DNA of 64,000 nt, taken from positions 1 through 64,000 of the forward strand of contig NZ_CAKLBP010000010.1 in assembly GCF_920984665.1 (NCBI RefSeq). Direction: 5' to 3'. Made by a program: the position numbers and the translations under genes. Of this stretch, positions 34,756 to 43,700 are shown one piece after another. This DNA is from Pedobacter sp. Leaf170. GTDB taxonomy: Bacteria; Bacteroidota; Bacteroidia; Sphingobacteriales; Sphingobacteriaceae. Each line of letters starts with the position of its first letter. Within the stretch, counting starts at the first letter, position 1. The notes beneath the pieces were generated by a model. It saw nothing but the letters and a program-made list of their open reading frames with translations. It was not told the DNA's origin and did no database searches.

Positions 34756-35840
34756 TCAATAAAAGTTAATAAAGCATGCTGACTGGCAGTATGAATATCT
34801 CGCCAAACTCTGTTAATTTCAGTTTCCTTTTTTGCAGCCTCCAAGCCAGCGTATGGATATAACTTGGCGACAACCCTCCAACAGGTGTGGGCAAGTTTAC
34901 GGCTTACATAGCTCAAATTATCTAAAGTATTGCTAGAAATAGAATGATTTACCTGTAATTCATCCCACGATTCATCAAAAGTTTTATAAAAGTTAAATCG
35001 AAGTTCTTCAACATCCTCCTTACAAGCTTTTAATTCTGATTTAAAGAACAAAAGCTGTTTCTCAGAATATCTTTTTAATCCGCTTCTTGTAAGAAAAGCT
35101 TCCTCAACCAAATCAATAAAATGATTTGTCATGCCTAAAGTATTTACTACAAGTGTAGTTTCTGCTAACTGTAAAAATGGATAATCAAATCCAGCTTCAT
35201 CAAATTTGATATCGTTGTTTATTTTAAAAGTTCGGTTTGCTGGAACTTCTAAATTATTAACCTCAAAAGCATGACTACCAGTTGCAACTAAGCCAAAGTA
35301 AGACCATCCTGATAAAATTTGAACCTCATCTTTCTTTAAGATGAAAGACATAATTTTTGGGTTGCCATCTTCATCTAAAACATCTGTACCATCTTGATTT
35401 TTAATGATACAATTTGCTGTAAAAACGGTAGCATGCAAAGCGCCACTGGCATATTTCCAATGCCCTTTTAATAAATATCCATTTTCTATTTTAACTGCTG
35501 TGCCATCAACTGCTCCACTCCCGGCGAAGCAAACTGCTTTATCAGCAAAAACTTCTAGAGCCAGTTCGGGATTTAAAAAACCTGCAAACCATGCCGCTCC
35601 TGCACAAAGTGTGATGGTCCAGCCTAAACTACCGTCTGCATAAGCAAGCGCTTCTTCTAACCTTAAAATTTCTGGAAGTTTCTTACCTGCACCACCGTAA
35701 GCTTCCGGTACAAATAGTTTAAACCAATTTTCCTGATAAGCAATCGCTAAAATTTCGGGATGGAGTTCACCGATTTTTTCTGATTGAGCGGCAAATTCTG
35801 CAACTGTTTTTTGCCAGTATGTATTCGTCAAAGTTTTCAT
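34752..35840 (-). CDS. Acyl-CoA dehydrogenase-fold flavoprotein, class-D-monooxygenase-like
   Basis: A 362-residue protein with the acyl-CoA dehydrogenase fold: helical N-domain (FVPEAYGGAGKKLPEILRLEEALAYADGSLGWTITLC), beta middle domain (GYLLKGHWKYASGALHA, SGWSYFGLVATGSHAFEV) and helical C-domain ending RVWRDIHTASQHALL. That final motif and the 'GSLGW' and 'GxWxYASG' stretches resemble two-component flavin monooxygenases (HsaA/DszC-like) more than true dehydrogenases, and the catalytic Glu of short-chain dehydrogenases is not evident. Its ATG overlaps the stop of the pnuC-family gene (TAATG), so it is translated with it and is under the TPP riboswitch. A role in thiamine salvage is inference. 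Confidence 0.8.
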   Translation of the reverse strand: MKTLTNTYWQKTVAEFAAQSEKIGELHPEILAIAYQENWFKLFVPEAYGGAGKKLPEILRLEEALAYADGSLGWTITLCAGAAWFAGFLNPELALEVFADKAVCFAGSGAVDGTAVKIENGYLLKGHWKYASGALHATVFTANCIIKNQDGTDVLDEDGNPKIMSFILKKDEVQILSGWSYFGLVATGSHAFEVNNLEVPANRTFKINNDIKFDEAGFDYPFLQLAETTLVVNTLGMTNHFIDLVEEAFLTRSGLKRYSEKQLLFFKSELKACKEDVEELRFNFYKTFDESWDELQVNHSISSNTLDNLSYVSRKLAHTCWRVVAKLYPYAGLEAAKKETEINRVWRDIHTASQHALLTFID

Positions 35841-36463
35841 TATACCGCAGCTTTTAATTTGTTTTTATTGATAATTTTTTTCCAATCGAAAAAACCAAAT
35901 ATGGCTACCACGAACAAAAAGATAGTTAAACAAGCCATTAAAGGAAGTTTTTTATGAAATAAAAGCGGGATAGCTACGATATTGGAAATATTTAGAAAAA
36001 TCCAATTTTCTATTTTTCGTTTTGCCAAAAGCCACATTCCTGCCCAAGCCGTTGCCGAAACAAAAGCATCTAAAATTGGCACGTCAGAATCAGTGTGATT
36101 TCTTAATGCGAAATAAAAGACGGCAAAGCCAACAGTTGAAATTAATACAGCTATCGTTAAATCTTTTTTTGAGCTCCAGGATACCTGATTTTCGCCTTCT
36201 TCTTTTCGTTTTTTCCAGATTATCCATCCATAAACACTCATTATAAGATAATAAATGCTCAGCAACATTTCTGCATAAAGTTTTACATTTAGCAAAAGAA
36301 ACATCGATAACAAGATAGAAATTATGCCGGTTGGGTATAACCAGATATTATTTTTTTTAGCCAATAATACTTCTGAAACCCCAAAACCTACCGCAAACCA
36401 CTCCACTATAGATGTATTTGCAATTTGCTCAACAAAAAGTTTAAACCAATCCTGAAAATTCAT
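35840..36463 (-). CDS. pnuT: PnuC-family vitamin transporter, probable thiamine transporter PnuT
   Basis: A 207-residue integral membrane protein with seven or so helices and the PnuC-family pattern (WFAVGFGVSEVLLAKKNNIWLYPTGIISILL, YYLIMSVYGWIIWKKRKEEGE, AWAGMWLLAKRKIENWIFLNISNIVAIPLLF). PnuC proper carries nicotinamide riboside; members controlled by TPP riboswitches are thiamine transporters (PnuT). The strong TPP aptamer in this gene's leader, about 120 bases upstream of the ATG, is what supports the thiamine assignment. Substrate otherwise unproven. Confidence 0.85.
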   Translation of the reverse strand: MNFQDWFKLFVEQIANTSIVEWFAVGFGVSEVLLAKKNNIWLYPTGIISILLSMFLLLNVKLYAEMLLSIYYLIMSVYGWIIWKKRKEEGENQVSWSSKKDLTIAVLISTVGFAVFYFALRNHTDSDVPILDAFVSATAWAGMWLLAKRKIENWIFLNISNIVAIPLLFHKKLPLMACLTIFLFVVAIFGFFDWKKIINKNKLKAAV

Positions 36464-36583
36464 TTACAACACATGTTAAATAATTTGATTTACAGCAGAA
36501 ATCTAGCTCCAAGCTGATGAATCAAAAAAATATAAAATAATTGAAAACTGTTTTCAGGGGCGAAACAGCAATAGCTTTAACCT
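36464..36583 (-). other. Expression platform between the TPP aptamer and pnuT
   Basis: About 120 bases of leader. It includes the self-complementary CTGAAAACAGTTTTCA segment (minus strand, near 36540-36560) followed by an AT-rich run ending in T7, which could be a terminator or a switching helix; which it is cannot be settled by eye. Confidence 0.5.
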
Positions 36584-36762
36584 CTTCCCTACGTCGGCAT
36601 TATCCGAATCAGGTGCATTAAAAGGTAAAAGGCTTGAGTTATAAAGTAAAGGATAAAAACCCTAAACCTTAACTCCTATGCCTTAAACCTCTTAAATGGG
36701 TGTAATCTCAGCCTTTTGATTGCAACAGACAATGCATTTTCAAAAAGCACCCCTTTGAGTAT
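36584..36762 (-). promoter_or_regulatory. TPP (thiamine pyrophosphate) riboswitch
   Basis: Minus strand, read 5' to 3': AAAGGGGTGC, then a P2 arm, GGCTGAGATTACACCC, an insert, ACCTGATTCGGATAATGCCG and ACGTAGGGAAG. These are the universally conserved TPP-aptamer blocks (GGGGTGC, CTGAGA, ACCTGAT..GGATAATGCC, GTAGGGAA). It controls the pnuT-flavoprotein operon downstream. The P3 arm is expanded by about 83 bases (36615-36697), part of which (about 36655-36692) is the dispersed CCTTAAACC-type repeat; P2 is also long, with GCTTTTTGA / TCAAAAGGC pairing. Confidence 0.93.
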
Positions 36763-36764
36763 GG

Positions 36765-36772
36765 CAAATATA
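36765..36772 (-). promoter_or_regulatory. Candidate -7 element of the pnuT operon
   Basis: TATATTTG on the minus strand matches TAnnTTTG exactly and would start RNA at about 36760, right at the 5' edge of the TPP aptamer. A -33 element is not clear. It sits just after the parC stop. Confidence 0.6.
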
Positions 36773-36800
36773 GGTTTTAAAACGATATCTAATTAATTAT

Positions 36801-39689
36801 TTAAAACAATCCCAATTGTCCTTTATCATCAATCTCAATATCGTTTGGGTTAGTGATTTCGAAATCTACTTTCTTTGCAGGCTTTTCTACTGGTTTTGGT
36901 TTCTCTTCAGCTTTAGAAATTTCAGGTTTTACCGGCTCAGGTTTTATCGTTTCGACAGGTTTTTCTATAACCGGCTCTGCTTTTAGCGATTTTTCTTCCT
37001 TAAGCTCCGGCTCAGCTTTACGCTCAAACTTTGGTTTCACAGGTGCTGGTGTTGCTTCAGTAAATTCGCCTAATTCTTCGGTTTTAGCATCCACAACTAT
37101 TATTTCTTCAGCATTTTCAATTTCATCTGTTTGCTCATCAGTCTGTTCACTGCCTTCATCTTCCTGATCATCGTCAGACTGCTCAATTTCAGTTGCTGGT
37201 TCATCCAAAACTACTTTTTGAACATCGTGTGGCGATAAACGATTTCCGTTTGCCTTTAAACCTTTAACATCAATCAAATCTGCCAGCAATAAATCTAAAG
37301 TTTCAGGAATTTGGGTTTTCCCTTTTAAAACTTCAACAATAATTTTAGAAAGCGGATTGGATGTTAAAAACAATAATCTTGATTTTGGCTCCTCGCTTAT
37401 AAAAGGTACTTTTTTACCTACAGACTGCGATTCAAAAACAAAACGCTTTACAAAATAATTTTGTGCTTTGCCATCAAAATGTACTGCAGCGAAAACCTTT
37501 TCAGCATTAAATTTTTCTATCAAGATTAAGCCATCATCGAAATGGTTGCTTAATTCAAACGAACTTAACTCGTAATATCCCTCTTTATGTACCTGAAGGA
37601 TTTTATCATCACCATCAAATTCACCCAAATATTTGCCTCTTCCATCAACATTCAAGCGCTTTAGTAAATCATCATACCAAATTTTTAATCCTGATAAGGT
37701 AGAAACACCTTTACTTTTAAGTATGATTTTTTTAACCGGATATTTAGAAATAATATTTCCTTGCGAACCACGACCTTTTATGGCAACTTCTGCAAAATCC
37801 TGATCGAATTGTAGCTTACGAAGTTTTGAATGCGGTTTTAAGGCAACGTTCACAACCTCAGCTTCGCCATTTGGATTGGCAGTAAAATATAAAACCTTCG
37901 ACCCTTTTGAGCCTTTAGTTAAATCGTATTCTTTATCGCGTGTTACGCCAACTACCGCAAAACGTTTTATATAAGATGTTCCACTCGAACCATCTTTATA
38001 AATCATGTTGTAAACCGTTCGCTCGTCGTTTTTCTTAAAAACCTGGGCATGGATAATACCTTTGCCCACAAAAGTTTTATCGGCAACTTTAGTAATTATA
38101 CATTTCCCATCCTCACGGAAAACTATAATTTCATCAATATCAGAACAATCTGCAACAAATTCATCCTTGCGTAAACCCGAACCAATAAAACCATCTTCCC
38201 GGTTCATGTATAATTTAATATTTGCAAGTGCAACTTTCGCTGCCTCAACCCTATCAAATAACCTAATTTCGGTTTTACGTTCTCTGCCTTTTCCGTATTT
38301 ATCTTTTAACTTTTGAAACCAGGCAATAGCATAATCAGTAAGATGTTTCAAATGGTTTTTTACAACCTTAATTTCATCTTCCAAGTTTTTCATTTGCTCA
38401 TCGGCCTTTTTCACATCAAAACGGGTTATGCTACTCATCGGTTTATCGATTAGCTTCTTAAAATCCTCTGGTAAAATTTCGCGGTAAAGTGAAGGCTTAA
38501 ATGGCTCGAACAATAACTGTAAAACCTCAACAACGGTATCAAAATTTGCAGCGTTTTCATATTCAGGATTTTTATACATTCCCTCCTGAATAAATATTTT
38601 TAACAATGAACTAAAGAAAATTTTCTCTTGTAATTCGTGCAAACGAATTTCCAGTTCTTGTTTTAATAAGCTTTTGGTGTGTTTTGTATTTTCAATTAAG
38701 ATATCGTTCACACTCATAAAGTGTGGCTTATCGTTATTAATTATACAAGTATTTGGAGAAATTGAAACCTCACAAGCCGTAAAAGCATAAAGTGCATCAA
38801 TGGTTACATCCGGCGAAATACCAGGCGCTAAATGCACTACAATTTCTACATTGGCCGCCGTGTTATCTTCAATCTTTTTGATTTTTATTTTACCCTTATC
38901 ATTGGCAGATAAAATACTATCAATTACAGAACCTGTTGTGGTACTAAAAGGCACTTCAGTAATTACTAAAGTTTTCTTATCCTTTTCGGTAATTTTTGCC
39001 CGAACACGAATCCTGCCACCTCGCTGCCCTTCGTTATAATTTGAGAAGTCGGCCATTCCTCCTGTAAAAAAATCAGGAAAAATATTCGGACGCACACCTT
39101 TTAACGATTCAATCGAGGCATCAATTAATTCTATAAAATTATGCGGCATTACCTTTGTTGCCAAACCCACTGCAATGCCCTCGGCACCTTGAGCCAGTAA
39201 TAAAGGAAATTTAACAGGAAGTGTTATGGGTTCATTGTTACGGCCATCATAACTAAGCTGCCATGCTGTAGTATCCGGATTAAAAACAACCTCGTTGGCA
39301 AATTTCGATAAACGGGCTTCAATGTAACGGGGTGCTGCAGCACTATCTCCAGTAACCGGGTCGCCCCAGTTGCCTTGCATATCAATCAATAAATCTTTCT
39401 GACCAATCTGCACCATTGCATCGCCAATAGATGCATCGCCATGCGGATGGTACTTCATCGTATTACCGATTACATTTGCAGCCTTATTAAAACGTCCATC
39501 ATCCATTTCCTTAAGTGAATGCATAATGCGTCGCTGTACGGGCTTTAAACCATCATTAATGTGCGGAACCGCCCTATCCAGAATTACATAAGATGCGTAA
39601 TCAAGAAACCAATTTTCGTATAAACCGTTAATTGGCGTAATCGTATGTTTATGTTCTTCGTTTAATTTAGGCTCTAATTCTTCACTCAT
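36801..39689 (-). CDS. parC: DNA topoisomerase IV subunit A with acidic tail
   Basis: A 962-residue type IIA topoisomerase cleavage subunit, which decatenates daughter chromosomes with ParE. The N-terminal winged helix and tower hold RAVPHINDGLKPVQRRIMH and catalytic Tyr122 (AAPRYIEARLS). A divergent beta-pinwheel domain runs from about 500 to 790. GyrA-box-like glycine motifs (KGSKGSKVLYF, IKGRGSQGNII) are present but not the gyrase box, favouring topoisomerase IV. Residues 830-962 are a long Glu/Pro/Lys-rich disordered tail that ends QLGLF, resembling a beta-clamp-binding pentapeptide. ParE is 11.7 kb away. Confidence 0.93.
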   Translation of the reverse strand: MSEELEPKLNEEHKHTITPINGLYENWFLDYASYVILDRAVPHINDGLKPVQRRIMHSLKEMDDGRFNKAANVIGNTMKYHPHGDASIGDAMVQIGQKDLLIDMQGNWGDPVTGDSAAAPRYIEARLSKFANEVVFNPDTTAWQLSYDGRNNEPITLPVKFPLLLAQGAEGIAVGLATKVMPHNFIELIDASIESLKGVRPNIFPDFFTGGMADFSNYNEGQRGGRIRVRAKITEKDKKTLVITEVPFSTTTGSVIDSILSANDKGKIKIKKIEDNTAANVEIVVHLAPGISPDVTIDALYAFTACEVSISPNTCIINNDKPHFMSVNDILIENTKHTKSLLKQELEIRLHELQEKIFFSSLLKIFIQEGMYKNPEYENAANFDTVVEVLQLLFEPFKPSLYREILPEDFKKLIDKPMSSITRFDVKKADEQMKNLEDEIKVVKNHLKHLTDYAIAWFQKLKDKYGKGRERKTEIRLFDRVEAAKVALANIKLYMNREDGFIGSGLRKDEFVADCSDIDEIIVFREDGKCIITKVADKTFVGKGIIHAQVFKKNDERTVYNMIYKDGSSGTSYIKRFAVVGVTRDKEYDLTKGSKGSKVLYFTANPNGEAEVVNVALKPHSKLRKLQFDQDFAEVAIKGRGSQGNIISKYPVKKIILKSKGVSTLSGLKIWYDDLLKRLNVDGRGKYLGEFDGDDKILQVHKEGYYELSSFELSNHFDDGLILIEKFNAEKVFAAVHFDGKAQNYFVKRFVFESQSVGKKVPFISEEPKSRLLFLTSNPLSKIIVEVLKGKTQIPETLDLLLADLIDVKGLKANGNRLSPHDVQKVVLDEPATEIEQSDDDQEDEGSEQTDEQTDEIENAEEIIVVDAKTEELGEFTEATPAPVKPKFERKAEPELKEEKSLKAEPVIEKPVETIKPEPVKPEISKAEEKPKPVEKPAKKVDFEITNPNDIEIDDKGQLGLF

Positions 39690-40133
39690 TTATTTACAGA
39701 AATTGGCAGCCGTAAATATAATAAAAATGATTGCACACCTCTAAATAGGTTATTCACATTTATGAGATACATTTTGGTAATAAAGATTTGTAAAGCAGGT
39801 TTTATGCTAGTGGGCTGCTCTGCTCCCGCTTTCCATTGCAATCTTTTTAACTTCCTGTCAATCTGAGGTACGAAGAATCTGCAAACGATGAAACATATTC
39901 TTCGTACCTCAGAATGAGCGTTTAATTATGGAACAATGCAATAAAAAGGATTTTCACTTCAATCGGGTTTAATTACAAAAGGTAATGCTCATGGCTAAAC
40001 CCCACCCAAAAGCAATTGCCTGAATTTATAAACCTGATATAAGCGAAAAGCCCACAGCGAAGCATGAGCGAGGACTTGAAGTGTTAGCAGGACTGCAGTT
40101 ACCGAAAAACCTGAAACCGTACATTTCCAAAAA
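39690..40133. repeat. Gap between parC and cdd with two composite-repeat copies
   Basis: No gene. A plus-orientation composite copy spans about 39790-39972 with central perfect 16-bp palindrome CTGAGGTACGAAGAAT / ATTCTTCGTACCTCAG (39863-39878 and 39897-39912) and the CACTTCAATCGGGTTTAA tail. A partial, reverse copy follows at about 40042-40119 (GGACTGCAGTTACCGAAAAA on the plus strand). Confidence 0.7.
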
Positions 40134-40628
40134 TTAAGCTTTTGAGCCTAATCTATCTTCAACGAAACCAAAAGGCAGTAAATCTTTAACGCTATGTACT
40201 TTTAACACTTCGCCATTTAGGCAATAAAAAATTACTGCAATTGGCGAGTTCTGTTTACGCTCAAATTCTGCCATAACCTGCAAGCAACCGCCACAGGAAG
40301 TTACCGGTTTTACAATTTCAAATGCTTCTGTTTGAGCCGTAATAGCCATACTCTCAATTACTGCATCAGGGTATGTTGAGCCTATAGAAAAAAGCGCCAC
40401 GCGTTCGGCACATAAACCCGAAGGATAAGCCAAATTTTCCTGGTTACTGCCTAAAACTATTTTACCTCCTGTTAAACGTATTGCTGTGCCAACTTTAAAT
40501 TTAGAATATGGAGAATAAGAAGAATCGAGGGCTTGCTTAGATGAGCTACAAAGTTCTTGGTCGCTTTTGCTTAATTCTTCTACGCCAGCATATTGCTCAA
40601 AAGTTATATTTAAATTAATTGATTTCAT
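40134..40628 (-). CDS. cdd: Cytidine deaminase
   Basis: Converts cytidine/deoxycytidine to uridine in pyrimidine salvage. Start at MKSINLNITF (40628, 164 residues); the frame to 40679 adds an unlikely segment. The zinc site is complete: CAERVAL (Cys and catalytic Glu) and SCGGCLQVMAEF (two Cys). SPYSKFKVGTAIRLTGG and SNQENLAYPSGL bind substrate. Short, tetrameric-type CDA. Divergent from tamB. Confidence 0.93.
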   Translation of the reverse strand: MKSINLNITFEQYAGVEELSKSDQELCSSSKQALDSSYSPYSKFKVGTAIRLTGGKIVLGSNQENLAYPSGLCAERVALFSIGSTYPDAVIESMAITAQTEAFEIVKPVTSCGGCLQVMAEFERKQNSPIAVIFYCLNGEVLKVHSVKDLLPFGFVEDRLGSKA

Positions 40629-40722
40629 TTTAAAGTGATTACAAAACCATTGTGTTAAATTTTTACAACGGGCGAACAATTTAAGCTATTTTTTGTATTA
40701 ATTATAAATTGTGCCCCGAAAT

Positions 40723-40730
40723 TAAATTTG
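40723..40730 (+). promoter_or_regulatory. Candidate -7 element of the tamB operon
   Basis: TAAATTTG fits TAnnTTTG and would start RNA near 40737, which is downstream of the TTG at 40709 and upstream of the TTG at 40775. If real it favours the later start of tamB. Confidence 0.35.
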
Positions 40731-40774
40731 GTGGCACGTTTTTAGCAATTCACAAACACCAAACAATCTCAGCT

Positions 40775-43700
40775 TTGAATAGATACGTACGTAAAGGACT
40801 CAAAATATTATTATGGTTTATTGCATCAATTATAATTCTTGTTGTTGCAATTGCCCTTTCTTTAAACATTCCGGCAGTACAAAATTTTGTAAAAGGTAAG
40901 GCTATAAACTACCTTAAAGGTAAAACCAAAACAGAAGTTAGCTTAGAAAGCATAAAAATTGCACTACCTAAAGATGTTGTTTTAAACAAGTTTTACATAG
41001 AAGATAGAAACAAAGACACCTTACTTTATGCAGAAAAATTAGCTGTAGACATTAGCCTTTTTAAGCTTTTGGATAATACGGTTGAGATTAACAATATTGA
41101 ACTAAAAAACATACGGGCAAATGTAAAACGCATAAGTCCGGATACTACTTTTAACTTTTCTTTTTTGGTAGATGCTTTTATGAGCGACCAGAAAAAGCCC
41201 GAAGAGAAAGTTGATAAAGACACCACTTCAACGCTCAAATTTTCTGTTGATAAAGTTTCTTTCGAAGATATTGGCTTAACCTACCGCGATGATGTTGCCG
41301 GAAATGATGTAAAATTATATTTAGGCGCTTTTAAAACTAAGCTTAAAACCTTCGACTTAGCTAATCAGCATTATGTAATTAAAGATTTAACACTTAATAA
41401 TACCTCACTTAAATATCTGCAGCAAAAACCACTTGTTAAACTCGTACAGCATGTTACAAATAGTGTTGATAGTGCTGAAAAGGAGAAAGGCAAACTTCCG
41501 TTAATTGAAGTGGAAAATTTTGCATTCTCGAATGTTAAAGTGAGTTATGACGACCAAATATCTACAACGAAAGCAGTTGCTGATGTAAATGATTTGGGTT
41601 TAGTGAACCTAAAAGTTGATTTAACCGATAGCAAATATACTGTTGATGATGCTAGATTAAACAAATCCAATATACTTTTTGCATTTAAACCTGCTCCAAG
41701 TAACGATTTGAAGAAGGTAAAAGACACGGTTGTTCCGGAGAAATCTCCATTAGGATTGATTATAAAAAACATCAGCCTTGCTGAGAACAATATTCAATTT
41801 GACAATCTGGCTGCAAAACCTGCCGCAAAGGGCATGGATTTTAACCATTTACTAATTTCGGGGTTAAATTTTGGCGCAAGCGATGTAAATTACAGTGCAG
41901 CTGGGATTACAGCTAAAGTTAAAAATGGATCGCTAAAAGAGAAAAGCGGTTTTGCTTTAAACGAATTAAAAGGCGATGCAATTTATAACGACAAACAAAT
42001 TAAATTAAGCAATTTTGTTTTAAAAACGCCGAATACTACTATAGAAAATGCTACTGAATTAAATTTCACTTCAATGGATGATTTAACGAAACATCCTGAA
42101 AAGGTTAAATTAAACCTTGCATTTAAAAACACTACAATTGGTTTAAAAGATGCCGGATATTTTAGTGATGCCATCCCGGCAAATTATCGTAACGAAAAGA
42201 TTAAACTGAACGCTGAGGTTAACGGATATTTAAATAATCTTAACATTCCGAGGTTGCAAATTAGCGGCTTAAAAAACACTCAAATTGATATTAGTGGAAC
42301 GGCTAAAGGTTTACCCGATATTAATAAAACCTTCCTCGATTTAAATATTAAAAAACTTTACGTTACAAAAAGCGATATTTTAGTTGCCGTACCGAAAAAA
42401 TCACTCCCACCATCAATTGAATTGCCAAACGTTATTAACGCAAAAGGCAATTTTAAAGGCTCGATGACTGATTTTAACACCAACATGAATATCCAAACGG
42501 ATATGGGTGCTGCAGTTGTAATTGCCGGAATGAATGGCCCGAAAGGACGAGAGAGTTACAAAGCAGATGTTAGTCTAAACAATTTTAATGTTGGCAGATT
42601 ACTGAAAATGCAACCCAAGCTTGGCCGCGTTACAGTTAAAGCAAATGTTGCGGGAACGGGTCTAGACCCTAAAAAAATAAATGCAAAGTTTAATGCAAAA
42701 GTTTTAAGTGCCTACTACAATAAATACACCTACCGCAATTTAAGTTTAGCCGGAACTTACGCCAACCAAAACGTCAACATTAAAAGTAACATGCCCGATA
42801 GCAATGCCAATTTTAACTTAGATGCTAAAGTAAATATGGCAGGAAAATATCCAGCCATAAAAGCAAATTTAGACCTTAAACAAGTTAATCTTCAGGCATT
42901 AAATTTCAGTCCGACTTTGCTTAGTGCGGCCGGAATTGTTAAAGTTGATTTACAAACTGCGGATGCTGATTACCTAAACGGAACTGTTAATGTTACGAGC
43001 TTACAATTGGTTAAAGAAGCTCAAAAAATTAATGTAGATACCATTTCACTTGTTGCAAAATCAACTGCTACAGAAAATGCATTGAGTTTAAAATCTGAAA
43101 TCTTATCTGCTAAAATTGATGGAAAATATCAACTTACAAAAGTTGGAAACGCTATAATTAACCAAATTAACAAATACTATGCTTTTGGAGAAGTGACCAA
43201 AATACCAGATCAACGCATGCGTTTCTTTGTGCAGGTTTACGATTCTAAATTACTAAAACAGTTTGTACCAGAACTAACTGTTTTCAAAACCTCGCAGTTT
43301 TACGGCTTAATTGATACTCAAAAGGATAGTTTGCAAATAAAAGGTAATTTTCCTCAAGTAGTTTACGGCGATTTTAAAGTTGATACAACGGTTTTAAACA
43401 TCAACAATCAAAATAATAAACTGGATTATGGCTTAACAGTAAAGCGCCTTCAAAGCCCTTCTGTTTCGTTATTTAATACAGAAGTTAGTGGCGATGCTGC
43501 TAATAACATCTTAGGTGTAAATATTTTTCTTAGAGACAGACAGTTAAAAAACAAATACGTTATTGGTGGAAATTTCCAATCGATAAATAAAGATTTTAAA
43601 TTTAGTTTAGACCCGCAAAAGCTTCTTTTAGATTACCAAAAATGGATGGTTTCGCAAGATAATTATATCCAATTTGGTGCTTCAGGTATTGTGGTTAACC

